Shown piece after piece: positions 1 through 10,733 of a stretch of 64,000 nucleotides of DNA. The notes beneath the pieces are model-generated. The model was not told the origin of the DNA. It saw only the letters and a list, made by a program, of their open reading frames with translations, and ran no database searches. Source of the DNA: Balaenoptera acutorostrata (Eukaryota; Chordata; Mammalia; Artiodactyla; Balaenopteridae); contig NC_080078.1 in assembly GCF_949987535.1 (NCBI RefSeq), positions 30,524,942 through 30,588,941 of the forward strand, given 5' to 3'. Position numbers and translations under genes: made by a program. Each line of letters begins with the position of its first letter. Positions within the stretch are counted from its first letter, which is position 1.

Positions 1-295
1 TACATTACACGTTTGTGCTCCAGGCGCTTTCCTTTAAAAAGGCATGTGGTCATAAAGGCTCGGAATTTTCTATTTTCCCTGATGTTCTAGTGCCTTCTGC
101 ATAAAATGTACATCAAGGAAAGCCTCCCCACCGCCTGATGAAGATCACTTAACTGTTCTGGCACCTGGTTTCCTCATACAAATTATAACTGAAACTCCTG
201 GAAATTTGGCGACGGAATCCCAAAGTTGAGGGGAGGACTACATATTCTCCGTTAGTTTGTAAAAGCAGTACGGTCGGGCCCCACACTTCCACTTA

Positions 296-306
296 CTTAC
301 TCGGCG
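296..306 (-). other. minus-strand splice donor-like site in CpG island
   Basis: Read on the minus strand this is CTCGCCGA|GTAAGTAAGT, a good donor core with A instead of G at -1. It could close a first exon of a minus-strand transcript that starts in the island near 640-700 and leaves the window to the left. This is inference from the motif only. Confidence 0.3.
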
Positions 307-599
307 AGTACCAAACCCTGAGGCAACGTCCCTCCGCGGCCCCGACTCGCCCGCGCCGCCGCCCACCACTCCCGCTTCGCCCGCCGCCCGCTCGGACAGC
401 GGGCGGAGACACGTCCTTTCGCCCTTCGCCGTTGTCTTGCCGGCCGGGTCAGAGCCCCAACGACTCCGCGGACACCTTTGAATCAACCCCGCCGCAACCG
501 CCCGGCTCGCGCAGCGCTCCGAGGCCTCCGGGGGCCGGCCCTCAGAGAGGCGCGCGGAGCGCGAGAAACCTCCGTCCCGGCCAACCGTCGCTCGCGCGG

Positions 600-715
600 G
601 GTTCTCGCCCGGCCCCAACGTACCTAGAGCGGCGCCGCGCCAGCCGCTTCTCTCCCCACAACCTTCGAGAACGCTGCCGCCGATCCCAATAGCGCTTCTG
701 CGCAGACCAGCTGAG
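600..715 (+). other. possible noncoding first exon ending at splice donor 715/716
   Basis: The sequence CTGAG|GTAAGTAT is a near-consensus 5' splice site with GT at 716-717, inside the CpG island. If used, it would end a plus-strand first exon whose start I cannot fix; the left bound is arbitrary. No recognisable acceptor and exon was found downstream, so the following intron would span much or all of the window. The CCAAT/ETS cluster lies downstream of this donor, which fits a promoter for the opposite strand or a second start site better than one for this exon. Confidence 0.35.
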
Positions 716-1050
716 GTAAGTATCCCTTGCGCCCAGCCCCGATGGACTTCCGGCCAATGGCAGCGCACACTTGCGGCAGCCCAGCCAATCAGAGACGACC
801 GGGTGGAGGGGGAGGGGAGAACGCGGCGGGGAAGTGGAAGTCCGCTGTGGGGTGCGGAAAGTTCGCGTTTCTGCGCTACTCTCTGTCAGGCCGTTAGACC
901 TACCGAGCGGGTCACGCGACCAAGCACCTGAGCTGGGCCCCTCCTTTGAGCGCCTGAGTGGGCCTCTCCGTTGAGCGACTGAAAGTTTTCCGAAAATCAC
1001 TATTAAAAAAACTGTATTTACAAAAACAGGCGGCCCGTCCGCAAGCACTG

Positions 1051-1455
1051 GCTAGCCCATTTGAATTTTTAAAACACTACAATAAAATATAATTGATCTT
1101 GGTTTCGGAGGTTTGTGACAACTCCTTAAATTTTGCGACCCAGGCGAGTGGTCACGGCCCCATTGTGTTCTCTCGAGTTTCCTAAATCGACCCAGGGATC
1201 TGCCACGCTAGGCTGCACCAGGCTTCATGAGACCTACTCTGCGACCGAATAACCACACTTTTGGTGATTATCCTGCGTTCGTTGAGTAGTTAAGTACCCT
1301 CACTGTAGCCGGTGCAGGAAATATCACCATAGCTAGTTTGATTAAGGCCTCCTCACCATGGAGGGTGGAGCTGCCTGCTTGTAACTACTGGCTACTAGAA
1401 AAATGAGCCAAGGCTGGACGATCTAGGAGTAGGTCATTAACAGAAAAACATACTC
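1051..1455. other. unique flank, no feature recognised
   Basis: Non-coding sequence following the CpG island. A short stretch at 1012-1040 resembles the end of a MER3-like hAT element, but it is too short to call. No ORF or RNA gene is seen. Confidence 0.4.
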
Positions 1456-1459
1456 TAAC

Positions 1460-1725
1460 CCAGTCTGTTCCCAAAATATGGTCCAGGGATCCCTGGAGGT
1501 CTACAAGGTCACTCTATTTTCATAACAATAGGAGGATGTTATTGGCCTTTTTCATTCTCATAGTCTCGTGTTCAATGGAATTTTCCAGAAGCTTCTAGAA
1601 AATTGACGTCTTTTGCAACAGATTGAATGCAGAAACAGATGTGAGAATCCAGCTGTTTTACATCAAACACTAGGGAAAATGTAAAATGTTGCCAATCTTT
1701 GCACAATTTTTTTGTTTCATAAAAA
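1460..1725 (+). mobile_element. hAT-Charlie/Zaphod-like DNA transposon fragment
   Basis: The segment holds CAACAGATTGAATGCAGAA followed by GTGAGAATCCAGCTG, wording I associate with the 3' part of ancient hAT-Charlie-type elements. It is diverged and has no coding capacity. The family assignment is from memory. Confidence 0.45.
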
Positions 1726-1732
1726 TTTTTTC

Positions 1733-2125
1733 TCCCAGTTTTACTGAGATATCATTGGCATACAGCACTGTATAAGTTTAAGGTGTACAGCATAATGATT
1801 TGACTTACATACATCATGAAATGATTATCACAATAAGTTTAGTGAACATTCATCATATATAAATACGAAGTTAAAGAAGCAGAAAAAAATTTTTGTGTGT
1901 AATGAAAAATCTTAGGATTTACACTCTTAACGTTCACATAAAACATACAGCAGTGTTAACTGTGTTTAACGTGTTGTTATGTTACATTCCTAGTACTTAT
2001 TAATCTTATAACTGGAAGTTTGCACCTTTTGACCGGCTTCATCTGATTTCCACTGCTTCCCTCCGTGCTCAGCGCTCCCCCCCCCACCTCTCGTAACCAC
2101 AAATCTGATCTCTTGAGAAAATAAC
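1733..2125 (-). mobile_element. ancient L1M 3' UTR fragment
   Basis: Reverse-oriented L1 3' end: CAGTTTTACTGAGATATCATTGGCATA and the following phrase about a growing 'aaggtgtacagcataatga' are hallmarks of old mammalian L1 3' UTRs. It is heavily diverged, and its poly-C run near 2080 is simple sequence. Confidence 0.65.
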
Positions 2126-2434
2126 AATTTTGAATATAATTGAAGGGTATGTATAGGGTTGCTGAGAGAGAAGGATGGTATGGGAGGGAGTGTGAGGCAA
2201 GTAAATTGGAGCCAGATAAGGAATTTAGACTTAATTCAGTCAATAGTAAGTAGCCTTTAGAAATATCATGTCTATTTAGGGTGATTGGGTATCTTGTGTG
2301 CCATTTTAATACCAATCGATATTTACCGGGCATTATGTCAATTAAGTTCATTACATGCATTTTTTCCCATTTATTTCCACATTTGAAATTGGACAATCTG
2401 TATTCAAAATTGTGCTGGGTCACTTATTAGCCAT
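2126..2434. other. no feature recognised
   Basis: AT-rich sequence. A 148-codon minus frame crosses it and the L1 3' UTR, but it has no recognisable homology and is judged non-coding. Confidence 0.4.
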
Positions 2435-2600
2435 GTAGTCTTGGACAAGTTAGGTCACCTCTCAGAGCCACAATGATCTTGTCTCTAAAATGGGAATAAT
2501 AAACAAAGGATTTATTGAGTTCTTAATTGTCCCAGACACTGCACAAAGCACTTATCCATGTTATTTAAATTAATTATCATACCTCAATATATGAAGTACT
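2435..2600 (+). mobile_element. MIR/L2-type ancient repeat
   Basis: TGGACAAGTTAGGTCACCTC followed by AAAATGGGAATAATAA is the typical MIR core. The following AGACACTGCACAAAGCAC is also MIR/L2-like. Strongly diverged. Confidence 0.5.
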
Positions 2601-2629
2601 ATGAAGTCTCTCAATTTGCTATTTGATTT

Positions 2630-2790
2630 TTATATTATTTATTATTATTGACGTATAGTTGATTTACAGTATTAAATGTTACAGGTGTACAACATAGTGA
2701 TTCACAATCTTTAAAGGTTATACTCCATTTACAGTTCTTATAAAATATTGTCTATATTTGATTTAAAAAAATACATGGGATAGTAAGGAG
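2630..2790 (-). mobile_element. L1 3'-end fragment
   Basis: GTATAGTTGATTTACAGTAT and GGTGTACAACATAGTGATTC match the reverse complement of a common L1 3' end. The same block occurs at 38575-38700, at the start of a longer L1 fragment. Confidence 0.65.
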
Positions 2791-2949
2791 ACACCTCCTT
2801 ACATATTTCCAGACTTATAGTAGACACTTGGTACATTGTAGGTATTATTATTAAAATTGATAAAGCTGAATAACATGGATGATCTTGAGCAAATCTCTTA
2901 GCCTTTTGTGTTGGACTTTTTTTGGTTGATAGTTTCTTCCAGTGAGAAT

Positions 2950-3795
2950 TGTGGTAGGCAGAATTTTGACTCCCATGATCTTTGTCCCCTGGTATTCCTC
3001 TCATGGTTATGTTACATCTTTGGCAAAAGGGATTTTGCAAATATAATTAAGCTTACTAATCAACTCACCTTAAGATGGAGGGATTAGCCTGGGTTTTTCA
3101 GGTGAACCCAATATAATCACATGAACCCCTAAAGGCAAAATAGCAGGTCAGAGAGATGCAGCAGAAAGGAAATTCATAAAGATTTCATACATAAGAAGGA
3201 CCCAAACCACGGGTGCTGGATTGAAGACGGAAGGAACCACATGAAAACCACACTAAAGAAATGAATTCGCCTACAACCTGGAACAAGCCTGGAAGCAGAT
3301 TCTTCACCAGAGTGTTGGCTGGCTGACACCTTGATTCCAGTCTTATGAGACCCTAAACAGTGCTCCCAGCTGAGTCCACTAGGCTTCTGACTTAAAGAGC
3401 TGTGAGATAATAAGTGGGGTTTTTTTTTAATTTTTTATTTATTATTTATTTATTGTTTTTATTTTTGGCTGTGTTGGGTCTTCGTTTCTGTGTGAGGGCT
3501 TTCTCCAGTTGCGGCGAGTGGGGGCCACTCTTCATCGCGGTGCGCGGGCCTCTCACTATCGCGGCCTCTCTTGTTGCGGAGCAGAGGCTCCAGACGCGCA
3601 GGCTCAGTAGTTGTGGCTCACGGGCCCAGTTGCTCCACGGCATGTGGGATCTTCCCAGACCAGGGCTCGAACCCGTGTCCCCTGCATTGGCAGGCAGATT
3701 CTCAACCACTGCGCCACCAGGGAAGCCCCGTGGGTATTGTTTTAAGCCACTAAGTTTGTGGTAACTTTATGGCAACAATAGAAAACTAATAATAG
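2950..3795 (+). mobile_element. MaLR (MLT1-type) LTR, split by a SINE
   Basis: The element begins TGTGGTAGGCAGAATTTTGAC and ends with the MaLR tail TTAAGCCACTAAGTTTGTGG and AACTAATAATAG. It reads continuously on either side of the CHR-2 SINE at 3420-3729, so the SINE entered later. It has no coding content. Confidence 0.7.
3420..3729 (-). mobile_element. CHR-2 SINE (tRNA-derived)
   Basis: Complete copy in reverse orientation: T-rich tail at 3421, then the reverse complement of the CHR-2 body, ending with CAGGGAAGCCCC, the complement of the tRNA-related head. A short GTGGG repeat flanks it (3414-3418 and 3730-3734), consistent with but not proof of a target-site duplication. It sits inside a MaLR LTR. 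This SINE family is the main taxonomic clue for a cetacean. Confidence 0.9.
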
Positions 3796-4235
3796 CATTC
3801 ATTCTCATATCCTTCTCAGCTCTCCCCAAGGCATACTGGAATCCTGGGAACTACATTTCCCAGATGCCCTTACCACCAGTGTTCTGGATTCATTTACATT
3901 TTGTCAAGTGGGATGTATTTCCTGAGATCTGGAAAGTGGCAGAAAGACATAAATTATTGCTTGGTGTTTTTTGCTTGGGCTTTGGCTTGCTTGCCTGCCA
4001 GTTTCTGCCTCAGTAGACAGTCAACAGTGCTTTTCTGAACTTTTCTGGCTTTTGGGTGGCAGCAGCAGCAACTTCTCTATTCTCTGGGCCAACCATAGAA
4101 GCAGTGGCACAAATGAAAATTAATGTGACATTAGCTCCTTCAGCCCTTCCAAAGGCTTTTAAGCACCTAATTCTCTGTCCTAAATACCATTATGCTTGAA
4201 ATACCTGTAGCAGTTTCTATTTTCATGATTGAACC
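3796..4235. other. unassigned, contains ACTACATTTCCCAG motif
   Basis: The motif GGAACTACATTTCCCAGATGC (3849-3869) resembles the SBS/ZNF143-THAP11 motif, which is also carried by an old interspersed repeat. I see no gene here, and the repeat explanation is more likely. Confidence 0.35.
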
Positions 4236-4237
4236 CA

Positions 4238-4410
4238 CGTACAGAATTCTCCATGCCTCAGTTCCCTCATCTATAAAGTGAAATTACCAATAATGCATGA
4301 CAGAGTAAAAAGTAGCCTCTTAGAATTGCTGTGTGGATTAAATTACATTGATAAATCCATTTTAAGTGCTGAATATTGAACACACAGTACGTGCTCAATA
4401 AATGTTTTTT
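4238..4410 (+). mobile_element. MIR SINE
   Basis: CTCAGTTCCCTCATCTATAAAGTG followed by GTGTGGATTAAAT and GTGCTCAATAAATG is the standard MIR order. Ancient copy. Confidence 0.75.
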
Positions 4411-4659
4411 ACTATTTTATCTAAAGGGTTATTCATATGATTAACAAAATTGACACTACCAAATGCCAATTTATTGTACCTTTTTCCAAACCTATCATCA
4501 ACATTCCTATCTTGAAAACACATACACATTGTCACTACTTTACCTATTGAGGAGTTTTAGCAGCCACAAAGTACCTTATAACATAAGAACTCAGGATTAT
4601 ATATAGTTCTCAGCACTGTCAACTGTGAAAAACAACTCTGGGGTTAGACAGTTTATTTT

Positions 4660-4963
4660 TTTTTTTTAATAATTTTTTTTAAAATTTATTTATTTATTTA
4701 TGGCTGTGTTGGGTCTTCGTTTCTGTGCGAGGGCTTTCTCTAGTTGTGGCAAGTGGGAGCCACTCTTCATCACGATGCGCGGGCCTCCCAGCATCACGGC
4801 CTCTCTCGTTGCGGAGCACAGGCTCCAGACGCGCAGGCTCAGCAGTTGTGGCTCATGGGCCCAGCTGCTCCGCGGCATGTGGGATCCTCCCAGACCAGGG
4901 CCCGAACCCGTGTCCCCTGCATCGGCAGGCAGATTCTCAACCACTGCGCCACCAGGGAAGCCC
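4660..4963 (-). mobile_element. CHR-2 SINE with perfect 13-bp duplication
   Basis: Full-length CHR-2 copy on the minus strand, from the T-rich tail to CAGGGAAGCCC. It is bounded by perfect target-site duplications GACAGTTTATTTT at 4647-4659 and 4964-4976. The perfect duplication and low divergence suggest a fairly recent insertion by L1-type priming. Confidence 0.95.
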
Positions 4964-4976
4964 GACAGTTTATTTT

Positions 4977-5765
4977 ATACCAGTCTTTACTGGATCTTTT
5001 TCAAAAGCCATAGGAGAAGTCTGGAAGCCTGCAATGGCAGAGAGAAAAAAGACTTTTGTGGTAACTTTCCAGGGAAGTAACCCCTGCCTAGCTAACCATT
5101 CTTATTTCTATCCCCTTGATCTCCAGCCTTTCCAGAGGCTATATTATTATTGAGATAATAATACCATATTAAATCAAGACTTGGGAATTTGCATTTGTTG
5201 CATAGTTGCTCCAACTATTTGGAAAAGTCTTTTTCCTCTTCTTCACCTGGCTAATGTCTATTCACATGTTGTCAGGTGGTTCCATCTTTATCTACAGCAT
5301 AACGCTTATTATACTGTGTTGTCTCTTTTTTCATTTGTCTTTTCCCACTGCTTATGAGCACCTTGAGATCAGTGACCGATCTTTTATGTATTATATTAAA
5401 TAAGATGTGCCTGACCCATAGTATGTACTTAATAAAAGTTTAAAACTACTATTACTAATAAAATCATCATTGCCACCCTCTCATTATCATTATATATTCC
5501 TATTTCCATTATCTGGTACATAATAAGTGCTCATTTAAAGTCCATAAAATGAAAGCAAATGAATGAATTCATTCAGAAGGAATTTTTCAGCATATCATTT
5601 ATAGTATCATTTCTGTTAGCATAAATCAAAACAGAACAACTAAATTTTATTTAAGGGAAAATGGCAGATTAAAACATTATTGCTGATTATGAATACAACA
5701 TTAAGTTATAGGATACAACTATTATTATCTTGAATAATTTTTTGTTGGTGTGATTGTTGTGATGG
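4977..5765. other. AT-rich unique sequence, no gene seen
   Basis: Contains a 65-codon frame (5206-5403) rich in hydrophobic residues, which is composition-driven. There are MIR-tail-like words (CTGACCCATAGTATGTACTTAATAAA near 5410), suggesting one more decayed MIR. Confidence 0.35.
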
Positions 5766-5895
5766 TTAAATTTTATGTGTCAACTTGGCAAGGCTATGGT
5801 ACCCAGTTGTTTGGTCAAACACTATAAAAGATGTTCCTGTGAAGGTATTTTGTAGATATGATTAACAGCTACAAATAAGTTGACTTTAAGTGAAG
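5766..5895 (+). mobile_element. ancient interspersed repeat fragment (class unsure)
   Basis: GGTTAAATTTTATGTGTCAACTTGGC is a widespread mammalian repeat head. Its complement-type end also occurs at 27990-28012 and 31180-31220. I do not assign the family. Confidence 0.4.
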
Positions 5896-6366
5896 TCAGT
5901 GTGTAAAGATGAAATTTGTGATAACAACAACAGACAGGGGGAGGGAAAGAGCTGTAAAAGAGCAGGGTGTCTGTATACCATTGAAGTTAAAGTGGTATTA
6001 ATACAAAATAGATTGTTATAAGTGTAAGAGTCTAATTGTAATCCCTCAAGGTAACCACTAAGAAAATAACTTTTAAAATTTTCACAGAAAAGGAAATGAG
6101 AAGGGAATAAAAATGGTACACCATTAAAAAAAAAAAAAAGTAAAGACAGAAGAAGGGAGTAATGGAAAAATTGAGGCACAACCAGAAAAAAAAAAGACAG
6201 AGAAGACAAATATCAAAATAATAGAGTAAGGAGTTCCTTATCAATAACTACTTTCAGTGTAAATGGATTAAACTCTCAATTAAAAACAGAGAGTGACAAA
6301 ATAGATTAAAAATAACAACAACAACCATGATCTCACTATATCCTCTCTATAAGAGACTCACTTTAG

Positions 6367-6620
6367 GACTTCCCTGGTGGTGCAGTGGTTAAGAATCCGC
6401 CTGCCAATGCAGGAGACATGGGTTCGAGCCCTGGTCCGGGAAGATCCCACGTGCTGTGGAGCAACTAAACCTGTGCACCACAACTACTGAGCCTGCATGC
6501 CACAACTACTGAAGCCCGCATGCCTAGAGCCCGTGCTCCGCAACAAGAGAAGCCCGCACACCGCAACAAAGACCCAACACAGCCAAAAATAAATTAATTA
6601 ATTAATTAAAAAAATAATAA
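6367..6620 (+). mobile_element. CHR-type SINE with 16-bp duplication
   Basis: Head GACTTCCCTGGTGGTGCAG, A/B-box region GGTTCGAGCCCTGG, tail CAGCCAAAAATAAATTAATT. It is flanked by perfect AAGAGACTCACTTTAG at 6351-6366 and 6621-6636. It is inserted in an L1M element and differs from CHR-2 in its middle (duplicated CCACAACTACTGA blocks), so it is probably a sister subfamily. Confidence 0.92.
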
Positions 6621-7720
6621 AAGAGACTCACTTTAGATCCAAGGACTCAAGTAAGTTGAAAATGAAAAAGATAAAAATAAATATTTCATGCCAATAGTAA
6701 CCAAAAGAGAGTTGGGGTGGCTATACTAATGTCAGACAAATAGTTTTTAAGTCAAAAACTGTTGCAAGAGAAAAAGAAGGCCATTGTATATTGACGAAAG
6801 GGTCAATCCTTCAAGAATATATAACAATTATAAACATATTCACACCTAACAACAGAGCTAAAAATATATGAAGCAGAAATTGACAGTATTGAAGGAAGAA
6901 ACAGATAATTCTACAATAATTGTCAAAGGCTTTGTTACCCCACTTTCAACATGGATAGAACAACTAATCTGAAAAGCAATGAGGAAATAGAGGACTTGAA
7001 CCATAGTATAAACCAACCAGATCTAACAGACACATACAAGACATTTCCCACCAAAACAGCAGACTAGACATTTTTCTCAAGTGCATCTGGAACAATTCTC
7101 CAGGGTAGACCATATGTTAGGCCACAATACAAGTCTCAAAACATTTAAAAAGATTGAAATCACAGAAAGTATATGCTCTGGACACATGGAATAAAATTAG
7201 AAATCAGTAACAGAAGGAAAACTGGAAAATTCAGAAGTATGTTGAATTTAAACAACATGTTCTTAAACAACCAGTGGGCCAAAGAAGAAATCACAAGGGA
7301 AATCAGAAAATACTTTGAGACAAATGAAAATGAAAACACTATATACCAAAACTTATGGGAGGCAGCAAAAACAATGCTGCAAGAGAAATCTATAGCTGTA
7401 AATGTCTATATTAAAAGAGATAAAATGTTTTGAATAAATAACCAAACTTTATACCTTAAGGAACTAGAGAAAGTTCCTAAAACTAATCAAAAGCCAGCAG
7501 AAGGGAGGGAATAATAAAAATTGGAGCAGAGATAGAGGAAATAGAGAATAGAAAACCAACAGAAAATAGAGAAAATCAACAGAGTAAAAAAAAATTGGTT
7601 ACTTGAAAAGATCAACAACATTGACAAATCTTTAGCTAAACTGACCAAGGAAAAAATAGAGAACACTCACATTACTAAAGTCAGGGATGATTGTGGGAAC
7701 ATTACTACTACCCTTATAGA

Positions 7721-8160
7721 TGTCAACTGAAAAAAATGTACAACCTGAAAGTTGAGAAGTATGTTTTATTTGGAGCTTTACTGAGGACTTAAGCCTGGAT
7801 ACAGCCTCTCAGGTAGCTCTGGGGGACTTTTCCAAAGAGGTAAGGGAAGAGCCAGGATACATAGGAGTTTTTACAAAAAACCAAATAGTCAAACATCAAA
7901 AGATTACTGTTAATTAAGGAAAAAACAGACAGCTCAAGTTAATGAATTTAGCACTTTCCAAGTATGGGAAGATGCAAGAGTCTGGGCTTAATGAAATTAT
8001 TCCTTTGATATCCACCTTAACTATCTAGGGCCAGTATCCTATTTTTCTCCATCCTAAACCCCCTCAGGGTACACCTTCTGGGGTGCCTGTAGTGGCTGAT
8101 GGCTTGATGGTCACAACATCCTTTGTTTACTGATAAGACTGGCAACATTCTTTGTCCACA
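7721..8160 (-). mobile_element. solo LTR (ERV1-like), TAGA duplication
   Basis: A 440-bp block begins TGTCAACTGA and ends TTTGTCCACA. It is flanked on both sides by TAGA (7717-7720, 8161-8164), the 4-bp duplication expected of class I endogenous retroviruses. Sequence on either side rejoins a continuous L1M. On the minus strand an AATAAA signal lies close to the 3' end, which sets the orientation. No internal retroviral region remains, so it is a solo LTR formed by LTR-LTR recombination. Confidence 0.8.
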
Positions 8161-8854
8161 TAGAGATAAAAAGGATTATAAGAGAACACTATGAAAAACT
8201 GTATGCCAACAAATTAGATAACCTAGATGAAATGGAAAACTTCATAGAAATCCACAAACTACCACAACTGACTCAAGAAGAAATAGAAAATCTGAACAGG
8301 CCTATAAGAAGTAAATAAATTGAATCGATAATCAAAAACCTCCCAAAAGAGAAAAGACCAGGACTAGATAGATTCAGCGATGAATCCTACCAGTTATTTA
8401 AAGAAGAATTAACACCAATCTTTCTTAAACCCTTCCCCCCAAATAGATGTGGAACATGTTCTAACTCATGTTAAGCTAGAATTACTGTGATACCAAAGCC
8501 AGATAAAGACAGCACAGGAAAATAAAACTACAGGCCAATATACCTTATTAATGTAAATGCAAAATCCTCAACAAAATAGAAGCAAACCAAATCTAGCAGC
8601 ATATTGAAAGGATGAGACACCATAACCAATTGGCATTTATCCCAGGAATGCAAAGATGGTTCAACATAAGAAAATCAGTGAATGTAAAGCATCACATTTA
8701 CAGAATGAAGAAAAAACAAACAACCACTTGATCACTTAATTGATGCAGAAAAGCCATTTGAAAAAAAATCCATCACCCTCTCATCATAAAAACTCTTACA
8801 AACTAGGAATAGTAGAGTACATCCTCAACATGATAAAGAGCATTTATATAACAA

Positions 8855-9003
8855 TCCCCAGAGGGCTCTCTCTCACTCTTTCTGCTTTGTAAGGATACAG
8901 TGAGAAGACAGCCAACTATGAACCAGGAAACAGGACTTTGCCAGACACCAAATCTTCTGGTGCTTTGATCTTGGACTTCCCAGCCTGCAGAACTGTGAGA
9001 AAA
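8855..9003 (+). mobile_element. MaLR-type LTR fragment
   Basis: CTTTGATCTTGGACTTCCCAGCCTGCAGAACTGTGAG is a well-known MaLR-family 3' region. Only this part remains. Confidence 0.6.
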
Positions 9004-9303
9004 CAGAGGCTGGTGAGGGCTATTACGACCATGACATTGCCCTACTTTAGGCTCTCCCGACGAATTTGCAGACAAGGAAGCATACATGTTTCAAGTCTAA
9101 TCTTGATAAAGGATGATGTGTCTGTTTAGCAATTGAAATATTAAGAGCTAATATACATTAGAATGCACTCAGTCCGCCAACTCTGAAATTATTCCACTTT
9201 TGTCAAAGGCTTAGTTTTGGGGGATTCACACAACATGGGTATCAGATTTGGGGACTGTGATGTGGTTAAAAGATGCCCACAGATAGTGTTACAGGATATA
9301 AGG
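9004..9303. other. no feature recognised
   Basis: Short unassigned stretch between a MaLR fragment and an LTR. No open frame of interest. Confidence 0.35.
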
Positions 9304-9820
9304 TGTCATTGATGGCAAAATTGTAGAGCAGGCAGTTAGCCAGATATGCGCAGAGAAGGGAGGCACGCGTCATGTGACAGGAAACCATACATCTTGTGAT
9401 GACAGGGGTCCTAGAGGCAAACAAAGAACGGCGGGAATCTCTAGCATCGGAAAGTAACCTTTTGCTCTTTATGCCCTTATTTCAATAGAATTCGCATTGC
9501 AACCAGAGCAGTACCCGTCATGCACTGACACCATGACAGATCCGAGCAAGAACGACTAAGGACAAAAACTCCTCCTCCCCTCGGGAAGGTGGAGCTGGGA
9601 CAAAACCCAGGAAATTACCCCCCAAACCCTCCTCAGTGAATATTCTGCCCAGTCATTTTCACACCCCATATAACCAACTTGCCAGAAGGAACTCAGCCTG
9701 CCCACTCTCCCTCCTGAGAGCGTTCCGTCTGTTAATAAATGCTTGCTTTGCCTACTTGGTCTCCATGTCTTATCTCTGAATACCTTCTGTAATGAAACAA
9801 GAACCTACACTCTGGTAACA
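9304..9820 (+). mobile_element. solo LTR (ERV1-like)
   Basis: Begins TGTCATTGATGG and ends CTCTGGTAACA. It has a TATA-like CATATAACC at about 9667 and a polyadenylation signal in GTTAATAAATGCTTGC at about 9732, in correct LTR order on the plus strand. The flanks are AAGG (9300-9303) and AAGT (9821-9824), an imperfect 4-bp duplication. The left boundary is therefore less sure than the right. Confidence 0.6.
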
Positions 9821-9824
9821 AAGT

Positions 9825-10350
9825 TTATGGAAACATCCACAGGGTGGTAATATGTAAACAGGTAAAGGTACTAGGATCTGGTTCCCTGGACGTCCCCAGT
9901 GGTTGTATGGCTGTGGGTGATAAGGCCCAACTAGAGTGAGGACTCTGCAGGCTACAGATGCTTTTCCCCCTCCTGATTTGAGGGTCTGTATACATTTATG
10001 GCCCCTCCGTAGAGGGAAGACTTACATTATATGTCTGCTCATTTACCATATGCTTATCACAAGTCTCTGATCTCCAGCGTGTTGATGGGAAATCTATACA
10101 GCGCAACGCAACACATTTACATTATTTTATGCTTGTCAGTTGGTAACAAGCACAAACCAACTCAGCACATTCCTGACCATTTACTTAATGGGATCAAGGG
10201 TTAGTCTCCAAGGTGCTTATGTCAATAGTAGGCTTCAAACCTGTGGTCCATTTCTGCATAGATTATTTCAACATTGTCCTAAAGTGAGACTTTGCTTTAC
10301 TATTTGTTTCTATTTTATGAGTTCAAGTTTGATTCATTAAAAATCTTTTT
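9825..10350. other. no feature recognised
   Basis: Non-coding, possibly decayed repeat. A 66-codon frame at 10140-10340 has no features of a protein family. Confidence 0.35.
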
Positions 10351-10352
10351 CA

Positions 10353-10596
10353 GGACTTCCCTTGTGGTCCAGTGGCTAAGACTCCACGCTCCCAATACAG
10401 GGGGCCCGGTTTTGATCCCTAGCCAGGGAACTAGATCCCTCATGCTGCAACTAAGAGTTTGCATGTAACAACTAAAAAAAAAAAGAAAAAAGATCCTGTA
10501 TGCCACAATGAAGATCCAGCACGTGGCAACGAAGATCCAGCGTGCCACACCTAAGACCTGGTGCGGCCAAATAAATAATAAAATAAATAAATAAAC
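10353..10596 (+). mobile_element. CHR-1-like tRNA SINE
   Basis: Head GGACTTCCCTTGTGGTCCAGTGG and tail GCGGCCAAATAAATAATAAA. An internal A-rich run at 10473-10492 separates two body parts, so it may be a dimer or carry an expansion. Clear target-site duplications were not found. Confidence 0.75.
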
Positions 10597-10664
10597 ATCT
10601 AAAAAAAAATAATTTTCTTTTTTACTTTGAAATCGACTTCATGGGTATAAAAATTGCCTAAAAT

Positions 10665-10680
10665 AAAATGCACACGTTTT
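10665..10680. repeat. target-site duplication, left copy, of the coding L1
   Basis: AAAATGCACACGTTTT is repeated exactly at 16630-16645. The left junction AT/AAAA fits an L1 endonuclease nick on the complementary strand. Confidence 0.9.
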
Positions 10681-10733
10681 GACAATCCTGCAGCCTGTGG
10701 ACCAAAAACCACAGTTACAGAAAGACAGAGAAG

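Larger units (their letters stand above)
238..1050. promoter_or_regulatory. CpG island, probable (divergent) promoter
   Basis: This is the only long CpG-dense, GC-rich block of host type near a window end; it gives way to AT-rich DNA after about 1000. An ETS/GABP-like box (ACTTCCGG, 746-753) abuts a CCAAT box (754-758). A second CCAAT lies at 785-789 and an NRF1-like CTGCGCAG near 697. No TATA box is evident, which fits a housekeeping-type island. Splice-donor-like sequences face both ways (plus strand at 716, minus strand near 302), so transcription could leave in either or both directions. Open frames run through it on both strands (for example 176 codons on minus, 238-768), but none resembles a protein I know, and open frames are expected in CpG-rich DNA. 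I cannot name the gene. Confidence 0.7.
5925..8850 (+). mobile_element. old L1 (L1M) with ORF1-ORF2 remnants, broken by a SINE and an LTR
   Basis: A plus-strand L1 body runs from the pre-ORF2 region (ACTTTCAGTGTAAATGGATT at 6250, the start of the endonuclease domain) through the reverse transcriptase region to about 8850. Only one open piece exceeds 80 codons (7173-7433). Later pieces retain recognisable words, for example CCAGGAATGCAAAGATGGTTCAACAT at 8642, but frames are destroyed by stops and indels. A CHR SINE (6367-6620) and a solo LTR (7721-8160) entered it, each leaving a duplication. It is much more diverged than the L1s at 10681 and 55673. Confidence 0.8.

Noticed and set aside
238..768. 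176-codon minus frame in the CpG island as a protein
   Set aside because: Arg/Gly/Pro-rich product with no recognisable domain; overlapping open frames on both strands are typical of CpG islands.
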